A stretch of DNA of 64,000 nucleotides from JADLHS01 sp044225555 (GTDB taxonomy: Bacteria > Verrucomicrobiota > Verrucomicrobiia > Limisphaerales > JADLHS01). Positions 50,725 through 58,297 of this stretch are shown here, in pieces. The stretch spans positions 462,984-526,983 of the forward strand of contig JBGAIM010000002.1 in NCBI GenBank assembly GCA_044225555.1, read 5' to 3'. The notes under the pieces are model-generated. The model had not been told where the DNA came from, ran no database searches, and was given only the letters and a program-made list of their open reading frames with translations. How positions within the stretch are numbered: the first letter of the stretch is position 1; the number at the start of each line of letters is the position of its first letter. A program made the translations under genes and the position numbers.

Positions 50725-51588
50725 CTAGAATTCTGCCCGCTGCTGATTAGGTGCAAACCGCCACCAAGCCACGTGCACCAGGCCGAGCAGAATCAGCGTC
50801 AGGCCATTCGCCACTACTCCAGAAATCACCGGCGTTCCAGCGAAGCTCTGGATCGCTACCAACAACGCGAGAGCGATGTTGCGATTGCTCGTGCCGAATG
50901 CGACTACTTGTCGAGCGCCAGCAGTCGCGCCGCCGAGGACATAGCCCAGCAGCAAAGAGAGTTCCGCAACCAACACGATTGCAAGCAATGGACGCAAGCC
51001 GGTTTGCAGGATGGAACTAAACTCCGTGACCGTCACAAACGTGAGCGACAAAGCGCCAATGGCTTCTGATGCAACTTCCACCGGGCGCAACAACCGCTTA
51101 CCGAGCACGGGCCATTGATGATTGACCCAGACCCCCAACGCGAGCGGCAAAGTGATGGTGGCTACGAGTGTCAGTAACACGCCGAGCAGATTGAATTGAA
51201 TTGCACCCGCATCCGGCACGGCTTTGAGGGCGAGCACGCAGACTAATGGCGTGAGGAAAGCAGAGAGCAGGGGATACACGGAGGTTAGTCCAGCCGCCAG
51301 CGCCAGGTCCGCCTTCGCCATGCGTGCGAACACCGGTACAACCGGCGCGAACGGCGCCGCGGCAAGCAAGATCATCGCGATGGTGATGTCGCGACCCAAG
51401 CCAAATCCGCGCGCTGCGGCTACAGTTAGCGCCGGCACCACCACGAAGTTGGCGATCAGAATCGCCACGAAGCGGCAACGCTTCAGGGCTTGGGCAACTT
51501 GTCCCAGCGTCAGCCGCAAGCCTACCGCGCCCAGCAGGCCCGCCAGGGCGCTGATAGTTAGGATGCGGATGATGGTTTCCGTTTTCAC
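50725..51588 (-). CDS. Bile-acid:sodium-symporter-type (BASS/SBF) transporter
   Basis: A 287-residue membrane protein started at GTG 51588 (the frame continues to an ATG at 51681, which would overlap the cysNC end and add a polar leader). Nine or ten membrane segments can be drawn, with FGLGRDITIAMILLAAAPFA and FGTSNRNIALALLVA, the two crossover regions typical of the BASS fold. It is likely a sodium-coupled carrier of an organic anion. Lying directly behind cysNC, it may move sulfate or a sulfonated compound, though known sulfate carriers are of other families. Confidence 0.8.
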   Translation of the reverse strand: MKTETIIRILTISALAGLLGAVGLRLTLGQVAQALKRCRFVAILIANFVVVPALTVAAARGFGLGRDITIAMILLAAAPFAPVVPVFARMAKADLALAAGLTSVYPLLSAFLTPLVCVLALKAVPDAGAIQFNLLGVLLTLVATITLPLALGVWVNHQWPVLGKRLLRPVEVASEAIGALSLTFVTVTEFSSILQTGLRPLLAIVLVAELSLLLGYVLGGATAGARQVVAFGTSNRNIALALLVAIQSFAGTPVISGVVANGLTLILLGLVHVAWWRFAPNQQRAEF

Positions 51589-51622
51589 CGGCGTCGTTGC
51601 AGGTTCAACGCAGTGGCATCCC

Positions 51623-53566
51623 CTAGATGGAAATTGCCGTGGTGTCGTCCTGGAGTTGGAAGTATTCCAGAATCCGTGCAACGGATTCGGGCACGCTCAA
51701 TTGGTCGGTGCGCAATTCAATCTCCGGATGCGGCGGCGCTTCGTACGGCGCGGAGATGCCGGTGAATTCCTTGATCTCCTTGGCGCGTGCCTTGGCATAA
51801 AGCCCCTTGGGATCGCGCCGTTCGCAAACTTCCAGCGGCGCGTTTACATACACCTCGACGAAGCGACCCGCCGGCATGATCTTGCGGACCATCTCGCGGT
51901 CGGCCCGGTACGGCGAGATGAACGCGGTGATGCAAATGACGCCGGCATCGGCGAACAGTTTGGCAACTTCACCCACACGCCGGATGTTTTCCGTGCGATC
52001 CTTGGGTGAGAAACCGAGGTCGGACCCGAGGCCGTGCCGGATGTTGTCACCGTCGAGCACATAGACCGAGCGTCCGAGATTGAACAATTCGCGTTCCAGT
52101 TCAGTGGCGATGGTGGACTTGCCGGAACTGGACAATCCGGTAAGCCAGAGGATGCAACCGGGATGACCGTGCCGCACTTCGCGTTGCTGTGCCGTGACCT
52201 TGCCGCGACTCCAGAAAATGTTTTCGCTCTTGTTGGCCGCGTCATGCGTCCGACGCGGATAATTGTCACCGACAATGATGCCGCCACCGGCCACGTCAAA
52301 ATCGTCCACGATGACGAACCGGCCGAGCGGCGCGATGTCCGCATGCACGTCAAAGGCCAGCGGCTTTTTCGTGTGCAAGGTCAACTCGCCCACCTCGTGC
52401 CGGCCCACGAACATTTCGTTCTCCTTGCGCGCGACTGTCTCCAACGACGAAGCGTCAATAACCTTGTCCACCGACTCGATGGAACATTCCACCTCTTGCG
52501 TGGCGAGCTTGAGCTTGTAGGTGCGGCCTTTGGTGAAGGGCTTCTTGCCGAGCCAGAAAAGCCGCACTTTGAATCGCGAAAGCTCGAATGGTGGCGCACT
52601 GTCGAGCGCCGCCACCGTTCCGCGTGCGACGAAGATTTGTTCGGTGAGCGTGATCCCGACAGACTCGCCGACGGTGGCGGTATCCGTGGAAGGCGCGTTC
52701 CAGCGTTCGATGGTCTTCACCGTGCTGGTCTTGTCGGTGGGGGAGAAGACCAGTTTGTCGCCGACTTTGATCGCGCCCGCTTCGACGCGGCCCGCGAAGA
52801 TGCGGCGGGCATCGAAGCGATAGACGTCCTGAATTGGGAAGCGCAACGGTTGGTTCGCCGGTCGGTCGGTGGCTTCAAACGTGTCGAGCGCTTCGAGCAC
52901 CGTCGGGCCTTGGTACCAGGGCATGTTCGCGCTGCGCGTGGCAATATTGTCGCCGTGCCGGGCGGCGATGGGGATGAACACTTTCGGCTCCACGCCAATG
53001 CTCTTGAGCCATACGCGATACTCGGTCTCGATTTGCGAGAAGCGGGTCTCGCGGTAACTCTCCAAGTCGAGCTTGTTCACCAGCACGACGACCTGCCGGA
53101 TGCCAAGCAGGTGAAGAAGATAACCATGCCGACGCGAATTCTCCTGCACGCCTTCGTGCGCATCAATGAGCAGCAACGCGGCCTCCGCCTGCGCGGCGCC
53201 GGTGATCATGTTCTTCAGAAACTCCTTGTGGCCGGGAGCGTCAATGATGACGTATTGGCGCTTCGCCGTCCGAAACCAGATTTGCGCGGTATCAATGGTG
53301 ATGTTCTGGTCGCGCTCGGATTGGAGCGCGTCCATGAGGTTTGCCCACTCGAAAGGCACGCCGCGGCGTTCGGCGATGCGCTGGAGTTGCTCCAGCTTGC
53401 CCTCGGGCAGCGAGCCGGTGTCGTGAAACAACCGTCCCACGAAGGTGGATTTGCCGTGGTCCACGTGACCGACGATCACGATCTTGAGTTGCTCGGTTGG
53501 GGTCATGAAAGTGTTGACGGCCGCGCGCGGCTGGTCGGCGGCGGGCGGAAGTTCACATGTAGCCAT
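51623..53566 (-). CDS. cysNC: Bifunctional sulfate adenylyltransferase large subunit/APS kinase
   Basis: A 647-residue fusion started at ATG 53566, overlapping the cysD stop by 14 bases. Residues 25-440 are CysN, a translational GTPase relative: GHVDHGKST at 33-41, DAPGH and NKLDL nucleotide boxes. About residues 470-647 are CysC: second P-loop GLSSSGKST near 477-485, DGDNIRHGL and the FISPYRADR APS site. Together with CysD it makes APS and then PAPS from sulfate. The single-chain arrangement is common outside enterobacteria. Confidence 0.96.
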   Translation of the reverse strand: MATCELPPAADQPRAAVNTFMTPTEQLKIVIVGHVDHGKSTFVGRLFHDTGSLPEGKLEQLQRIAERRGVPFEWANLMDALQSERDQNITIDTAQIWFRTAKRQYVIIDAPGHKEFLKNMITGAAQAEAALLLIDAHEGVQENSRRHGYLLHLLGIRQVVVLVNKLDLESYRETRFSQIETEYRVWLKSIGVEPKVFIPIAARHGDNIATRSANMPWYQGPTVLEALDTFEATDRPANQPLRFPIQDVYRFDARRIFAGRVEAGAIKVGDKLVFSPTDKTSTVKTIERWNAPSTDTATVGESVGITLTEQIFVARGTVAALDSAPPFELSRFKVRLFWLGKKPFTKGRTYKLKLATQEVECSIESVDKVIDASSLETVARKENEMFVGRHEVGELTLHTKKPLAFDVHADIAPLGRFVIVDDFDVAGGGIIVGDNYPRRTHDAANKSENIFWSRGKVTAQQREVRHGHPGCILWLTGLSSSGKSTIATELERELFNLGRSVYVLDGDNIRHGLGSDLGFSPKDRTENIRRVGEVAKLFADAGVICITAFISPYRADREMVRKIMPAGRFVEVYVNAPLEVCERRDPKGLYAKARAKEIKEFTGISAPYEAPPHPEIELRTDQLSVPESVARILEYFQLQDDTTAISI

Positions 53567-54365
53567 CGCGCCGGAGTTTTTCAAAGGCGTCCTCGCTCTC
53601 CTTGTCCTGCGCGCGACCGGAGCGTTCGGCGGTTTTGGTCTGGCGCAACTCGGCGATGATTTCGGTCACAGTCTTCGCTTGAGATTTGATGGGCGCGGTG
53701 CAGGGCGCGCAGCCCAGGCTGCGATAACGCTCGCCTTTGCCGTTCGCGAAATAGAGCGGGATGACCGGAATGTTCTCGCGCTCGATGTACTCCCACACGT
53801 TCAACTCGGTCCAGTGCAGCAACGGATGGATGCGGATGTGCGTGCCCGGGGCGAAATCCGTTTTGAACTGGTCCCACAATTCCGGCGGCTGGTCCTCGAC
53901 GTTCCACTCCATGTTTTTGTCGCGGGGACTGAAGTAACGTTCCTTGGCGCGCGTCGGCTCCTCGTCGCGGCGCACGCCCACGATGACACCGGTGTAATGA
54001 TGTTTGGCCAGCACCTGTTGGAGCGCGTCCTTCTTGAGTGTGCCGCAACATTCCACGCGCGTGGCCTGACCGTTCGGATAAGTCACGCCGCGCTTGAGCA
54101 CGTCCTTGTTTTTGCCAGTGACGAGTTGCAGCTTCCACTCCGTCACCAGCCGGTCGCGATACTCGATCATGGACGGAATCTTGTACGTCGTATCCACGTG
54201 GACGAGCGGGAAGGGGACGTGGCCGAAGAAAGCCTTGCGTGCCAGCCAGAGCATGACCGTGGAGTCTTTGCCGATGCTCCACAGCATGGCGAGATGCTCA
54301 AACTTGTTGAACGCCTCGCGCAGGATGTAAATGCTCTGATTTTCGAGTTTGGATAAATGGTCCAT
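53553..54365 (-). CDS. cysD: Sulfate adenylyltransferase small subunit
   Basis: A 270-residue PP-loop ATPase. PP motif SIGKDS at 30-35, then the family marks PLVHVDTTYKIPSMIEYRD and GVRRDEEPTRAKERYFSPRD, and the C-terminal YRSLGCAPCTAPI. It forms ATP sulfurylase with CysN. Its gene overlaps cysNC, so both are one operon. No reductive genes (cysH, cysIJ) are nearby, which fits PAPS supply for the sulfotransferase as well as assimilation. Confidence 0.96.
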   Translation of the reverse strand: MDHLSKLENQSIYILREAFNKFEHLAMLWSIGKDSTVMLWLARKAFFGHVPFPLVHVDTTYKIPSMIEYRDRLVTEWKLQLVTGKNKDVLKRGVTYPNGQATRVECCGTLKKDALQQVLAKHHYTGVIVGVRRDEEPTRAKERYFSPRDKNMEWNVEDQPPELWDQFKTDFAPGTHIRIHPLLHWTELNVWEYIERENIPVIPLYFANGKGERYRSLGCAPCTAPIKSQAKTVTEIIAELRQTKTAERSGRAQDKESEDAFEKLRRDGYM

Positions 54366-54441
54366 GACGAATGCCGACGGGCAAATTAGCGGGATCGTGA
54401 GTCCACGGAAAGTTCATTCTGTGGCGACGTGACCAAGGCAG

Positions 54442-54474
54442 AAAAAAAGCGCAGCAGAATTGATCTGCTGCGCT
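54442..54474 (-). terminator. Rho-independent terminator of the DUF2959 gene
   Basis: Read on the minus strand: AGCGCAGCAG, loop ATCAATT, CTGCTGCGCT, then a run of seven T. It starts 19 bases after the stop of the gene at 54493 and insulates cysD from it. Confidence 0.88.
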
Positions 54475-54492
54475 GACGAAATGATTTGTGAA

Positions 54493-55155
54493 TTACTTGG
54501 CCGCCGGAGTCACGGACGACATGGCGAGGCCCAGGGCCTTGAATTGCTCGGCCAGTTGGGTGATGGAGGTGGTGAGGGGGACGGAGTCCGTCTTGGCCTT
54601 CGACACGGTGCCTTTGATGGCGGCCAGTCCTCCTGCGGTCAGATCCACCGAGAGATACTTTTGAACGTCCTGGAGTTCACCCATGAAAGGACGGAAAGCG
54701 ACCTCCGCTTCGGTGTAGCTGCGTTTGATGGCTTCCATTTTTTGGGCGACTTCATCCTTCCGCGCCTGGCTGCGGGCTTTGATGTCTTCGTTGTTGATCT
54801 TGGCGAGTTGCGCGTCCCACGCGGCGAAGAACTCCTTGCTCTTCTCGCCCATGGAGCGCCGGGCGGCGGCGATATCCTTCGCGGTGGAGGCCACCTCGCT
54901 CAGGTGGGCGTTGAACTGTTTGTATTGCGGGCGCAAATCCGCCTGCGGTTTGTTGACCAGGTCGTCCAGCGAGGCCAGCGTCTTGTCAATCTGAGCCGGC
55001 AGAGCGGCGATGCGATTGGCTGTGCCCTGGATGTCCTGGGCGGTTTTGTTGCCCTTGTCGTAACCGGACGAGGCGCAACCCGCTGCCAGCAGCAGGGTGG
55101 CAGTGCAGGTCGCAAGGCAGACTGCGGTTTGAATTCGTGTGAGTGAGGTTTTCAT
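54493..55155 (-). CDS. DUF2959 lipoprotein
   Basis: A 220-residue protein started at ATG 55155, giving a lipoprotein signal (LLLAAGC, acylated Cys about residue 27). The mature part is entirely helical, with long coiled-coil stretches (RIAALPAQIDKTLASLDDLV, KINNEDIKARSQARKDEVAQ), as in DUF2959. The longer frame to 55488 is not used. It is probably a periplasmic-face lipoprotein of unknown function with its own strong terminator. Confidence 0.82.
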   Translation of the reverse strand: MKTSLTRIQTAVCLATCTATLLLAAGCASSGYDKGNKTAQDIQGTANRIAALPAQIDKTLASLDDLVNKPQADLRPQYKQFNAHLSEVASTAKDIAAARRSMGEKSKEFFAAWDAQLAKINNEDIKARSQARKDEVAQKMEAIKRSYTEAEVAFRPFMGELQDVQKYLSVDLTAGGLAAIKGTVSKAKTDSVPLTTSITQLAEQFKALGLAMSSVTPAAK

Positions 55156-55336
55156 AGTTTTCGTTTGAGTGGCTGTGTTTTTCGTAATGGTCAAAGTGTC
55201 TCCGTGTTGTCTGGAAGACTGCTGGCCCAGTGCAACTGACCCGCCAGTAATAATCAGGCGCACCCGGGCTGACAACTCAATTCTGGCTCCGGTCGACGGT
55301 GTCAACGGTGATTGCGGCGCACAAACCAGCGGCAAC

Positions 55337-56668
55337 TTAGCGGGCGAGTGATTGTTCCACCCGTTGCAGCGTGATCGGCGATGCAAGGATGCCCATGTGG
55401 TCCTGAAAAACGCCGAGGACACTGGCCGCCTGTTCCTGCACCTGCGGGAGGAGTTCGCTCGGCACGGCCACCACACCATCGTTCTCACTGGGCAGGCTCA
55501 GGCTGCTGGAACTTTTGTAGCTGAACAGGAGGTCGTGGCGTGTGCCGGTGGGCAGTGGCTGGTTGAGAATTTCCTTCAGGTAATCGCTGCCCGGCGCCAT
55601 GTCCCGCCATGACGGGACCGGGAAATCAAGATGCTTGACGGCAAGTTCCGCTGCCTGATGACCGCCCCACGGTGTCGAGATCGTGACCAAGTGCGGAATG
55701 AAATTAGTTCCTGCCAGACTCACCGCGCGCTGAATCGCCCCGCGCGATACCAGGCCGCCCATGCTGTGGGCGACCACATCGATCTGTTTGACGCCGTACC
55801 GTTGTTTGAGCAACAGGATCGCGCTGGAGAGGCCGTTGGCGGCCTTGTCCAACCGGATGCCGCTCGGATAGAGGCAAAACCAGAGCTGATGTTTTCGCCG
55901 GTCCATCTTTTCAAGGATGGTGCGCCAGTCTTGGGGTGAACCGGAAATGCCATAAACGAAAAGGACCGGTGTCCGTTTCGGATCGTAGGGCTCCATGAAA
56001 TAAATCCCAAAGCCGTAACGTTGGACAAACTCGAACGGTTTCCACATGCCCAGTTCGCCAGCCGCGGACGAAAACTTTGGATTGTTAAGGTCGGCAATTT
56101 CTCCAAGGGTCACCGACAACGATTCGCCCAGTTGCGGATCCTCACGGGGCAGCGCGAGACTCTGGCCTCGGGGCAGGCCGTTCGTGGCGGACAACCTCAA
56201 AAGAATGGGCTTGGCGCGTACACTGGTGTCGGCGAGTGAGGTTGGACGGATATTCCGCGTCAAGGCCATCGGTTCGCCCCCGTCGTACCTCCCGTTTCCG
56301 TTGAGGTCCGTGAACGCCCCGACATCGAACGACCGGTTCTGGCGCAGCAAGAATGCCGTCAGCCCATCCGTTCCGACCACTTGGAAGCCGACCATCACAT
56401 TCGTGCCTTTGGTGAGCGGGGTTAAAGCGAGCGCGTAATTGGTCGCGGCGGTGGAGAGGCCGGTGAGTTCCAGCGCGATGACTCCGTGCGCGTTGATTTC
56501 TTTCACCTGCTGCTTTACTCCCAAGAGCGTACACGAGGACGTCAAGCTCAGGCACAACACCAGCAGCAGCGTCTGGTGCCACACAGTGAGGATATGTGGG
56601 CGAATCGGTTTGAGATTATCTCCCGTCGAAGGGAATTGCCGGGTAGGGGACTTGGGTGGCGAAAACAC
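55337..56668 (-). CDS. Lipoprotein-type alpha/beta hydrolase
   Basis: A 443-residue protein. A hydrophobic segment near residues 29-45 ends in LTSSC, a lipoprotein box (Cys 46). Residues 60-225 form an extra N-terminal region that includes a calcium-loop-like DLNGNGRYDGGE (121-132). The C-terminal half is an alpha/beta hydrolase: oxyanion part VYGISGSPQDW, nucleophile elbow VVAHSMGGLVSRG (Ser 302), late His in FQDHMGIL. This resembles the PGAP1-like/lipase group, so a lipase or esterase at the envelope is likely. Confidence 0.83.
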   Translation of the reverse strand: MFSPPKSPTRQFPSTGDNLKPIRPHILTVWHQTLLLVLCLSLTSSCTLLGVKQQVKEINAHGVIALELTGLSTAATNYALALTPLTKGTNVMVGFQVVGTDGLTAFLLRQNRSFDVGAFTDLNGNGRYDGGEPMALTRNIRPTSLADTSVRAKPILLRLSATNGLPRGQSLALPREDPQLGESLSVTLGEIADLNNPKFSSAAGELGMWKPFEFVQRYGFGIYFMEPYDPKRTPVLFVYGISGSPQDWRTILEKMDRRKHQLWFCLYPSGIRLDKAANGLSSAILLLKQRYGVKQIDVVAHSMGGLVSRGAIQRAVSLAGTNFIPHLVTISTPWGGHQAAELAVKHLDFPVPSWRDMAPGSDYLKEILNQPLPTGTRHDLLFSYKSSSSLSLPSENDGVVAVPSELLPQVQEQAASVLGVFQDHMGILASPITLQRVEQSLAR

Positions 56669-56710
56669 GCCCTGTTCAATTCATTTTTCCCGCGATTTTG
56701 TCAAGCCAGC

Positions 56711-58297
56711 TTACGATGGTTTGGTCAAGGCCGGCTTCCCATTCTGGAAAACCAACGCGCCCGTTGGGCAATGCTTCACACATTCAGCGGCGACTTTTTG
56801 CAAACCGCTTTCAATTTCTTGATTGAAGGGTGCACTGACCTTCACATCAAACCCGCGGCCGATGAACGTCAACCCCAGCGGCTCGGCCGCCATCTCCGTC
56901 AGCTTCACGCAAATACCACACAGGATGCACTTGCCCGGCTCGAAGATGATTCCGCCGGGTTGTAGTTGTTGGTCGAACTCTCGGCGCTCGCTCCGAAACC
57001 GGCTCGCGTCCGCACCATAGACTTGTGCGTAATGCTGGAGCACACAATTGCCGCTCGAATGACAGTCGCAATGCAAGCAGCGCGACGACTCCGCCGCTGC
57101 CTCGTGTCGGCTGTGGCCCGCGCAGCGGTCGCACGGCGAAACGCTGCCACCGGTGCTGGCGTTGCGCAGGAATTGTCGCAGTTCGCCCGGGTCCAGTCGT
57201 CCCATGATGCTCGAAAACGGTTTCTCCGGTCGCCGTGCGGGTTGTCCACTTAAGAAACGATGCAAGCACTCCGCAGCTGCACGGCCCTCGGCCATCGCCT
57301 TCACGAGTTGCTTCTGTGGCCGCACGGCGCTGCCCGCAGCGAAGACCTTGGCCATTGGGGTTTGACACGTATTCGGATCGGTCTTGATGGAATTGCCCGT
57401 CAGCGGCAAGCCGAGCGCCGTTGCTTCGTCCTTCGCGATTTCGCCGATCGCCAGCAGAATCGCATCGAACCCACGCGCCAGTCCTTCCAGTCGGACTTCG
57501 TTGCCCAGCGCCACGCCGAGTTTGAATTCCACGCCCAGCCGTTGCAGCAGCGTGATCTCGGCGTCGAGCACACTCGCAGGGAGCTGATCTTCCTTCGCAT
57601 CGCGCAACGTGCCGCCGGCCTGCGTGCGGCGATCCGTTACGATGACCCGGTGTCCCTCGCGCGATAGGTAATACGCCGCCGCCAGTCCCGTCGGCCCCGC
57701 GCCGATGATTACGACACTTCTGGCGGTGACAGGTTTGCGTGATGGCACGTGCGGTTCGGCTTGGTTGAGATCTTGATCGGTGACAAACCGTTCCATGTTG
57801 CGGATGGCTGCGGGCGAATCCCAGTTGCCCCGCCGACAACCCTGCTCGCACGGATGATGACACAACCGCCCGAGCACTCCCGCCAACGGTAACGTCTGGC
57901 GAACCGTGGCAATGGCTTCATCCACCCGTTCCGCTTGGATGTGTCGCAGCATTGCGGGAATGTTCAGCATCAAGGGACACAACCGATGACACGGAGACAG
58001 GCAATCCCCGACGTGATCGCTGAACAACAACTCCAGTGCGGTGCGCCGGGCCTCGTGGACTTCTTCCGTCTCGCTCTCAATCGCCATGCCCGGCGCGACT
58101 TTTGTCCCGCACGAAGGCACGAGCTTGCCATTCGATTTCACCAAGCACACCTGACACGAATTGAGCGGGCCACATTTCTCCAGATAACACAGCGTCGGAA
58201 TATCGATCGCCAGTTTGCGGGCCGCTGCCAACACGCTCTCGCCCGGCTGCACTTCAACCGGGCGACCGTCGATTGAAATGGTGAATGGCGCGCTCAT
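56711..58297 (-). CDS. Iron-sulfur flavoprotein: NuoG-type 2Fe-2S domain plus GltD-like FAD domain
   Basis: A 528-residue protein started at ATG 58297, overlapping the previous stop by 4 bases. Domain order: plant-type 2Fe-2S domain (C37, C48, C51, C63); Cys clusters of GltD type (GDCLSPCHRLCP; GRLCHHPCEQGC); FAD Rossmann motif GAGPTG at 199-204; then VFAAGSAVRPQKQ; then a Cys-rich end with RCLHCDCHSSGNC and CILCGICVKL. The second Rossmann motif for NADPH, normally between the FAD halves of GltD, is missing, so electrons must arrive another way, probably from the NuoEF-like partner. The terminal enzyme is not in the window. Confidence 0.85.
   Translation of the reverse strand: MSAPFTISIDGRPVEVQPGESVLAAARKLAIDIPTLCYLEKCGPLNSCQVCLVKSNGKLVPSCGTKVAPGMAIESETEEVHEARRTALELLFSDHVGDCLSPCHRLCPLMLNIPAMLRHIQAERVDEAIATVRQTLPLAGVLGRLCHHPCEQGCRRGNWDSPAAIRNMERFVTDQDLNQAEPHVPSRKPVTARSVVIIGAGPTGLAAAYYLSREGHRVIVTDRRTQAGGTLRDAKEDQLPASVLDAEITLLQRLGVEFKLGVALGNEVRLEGLARGFDAILLAIGEIAKDEATALGLPLTGNSIKTDPNTCQTPMAKVFAAGSAVRPQKQLVKAMAEGRAAAECLHRFLSGQPARRPEKPFSSIMGRLDPGELRQFLRNASTGGSVSPCDRCAGHSRHEAAAESSRCLHCDCHSSGNCVLQHYAQVYGADASRFRSERREFDQQLQPGGIIFEPGKCILCGICVKLTEMAAEPLGLTFIGRGFDVKVSAPFNQEIESGLQKVAAECVKHCPTGALVFQNGKPALTKPS

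Noticed and set aside
52034..53659. A 541-codon plus-strand frame
   Set aside because: Antisense to cysNC, which has all expected motifs.
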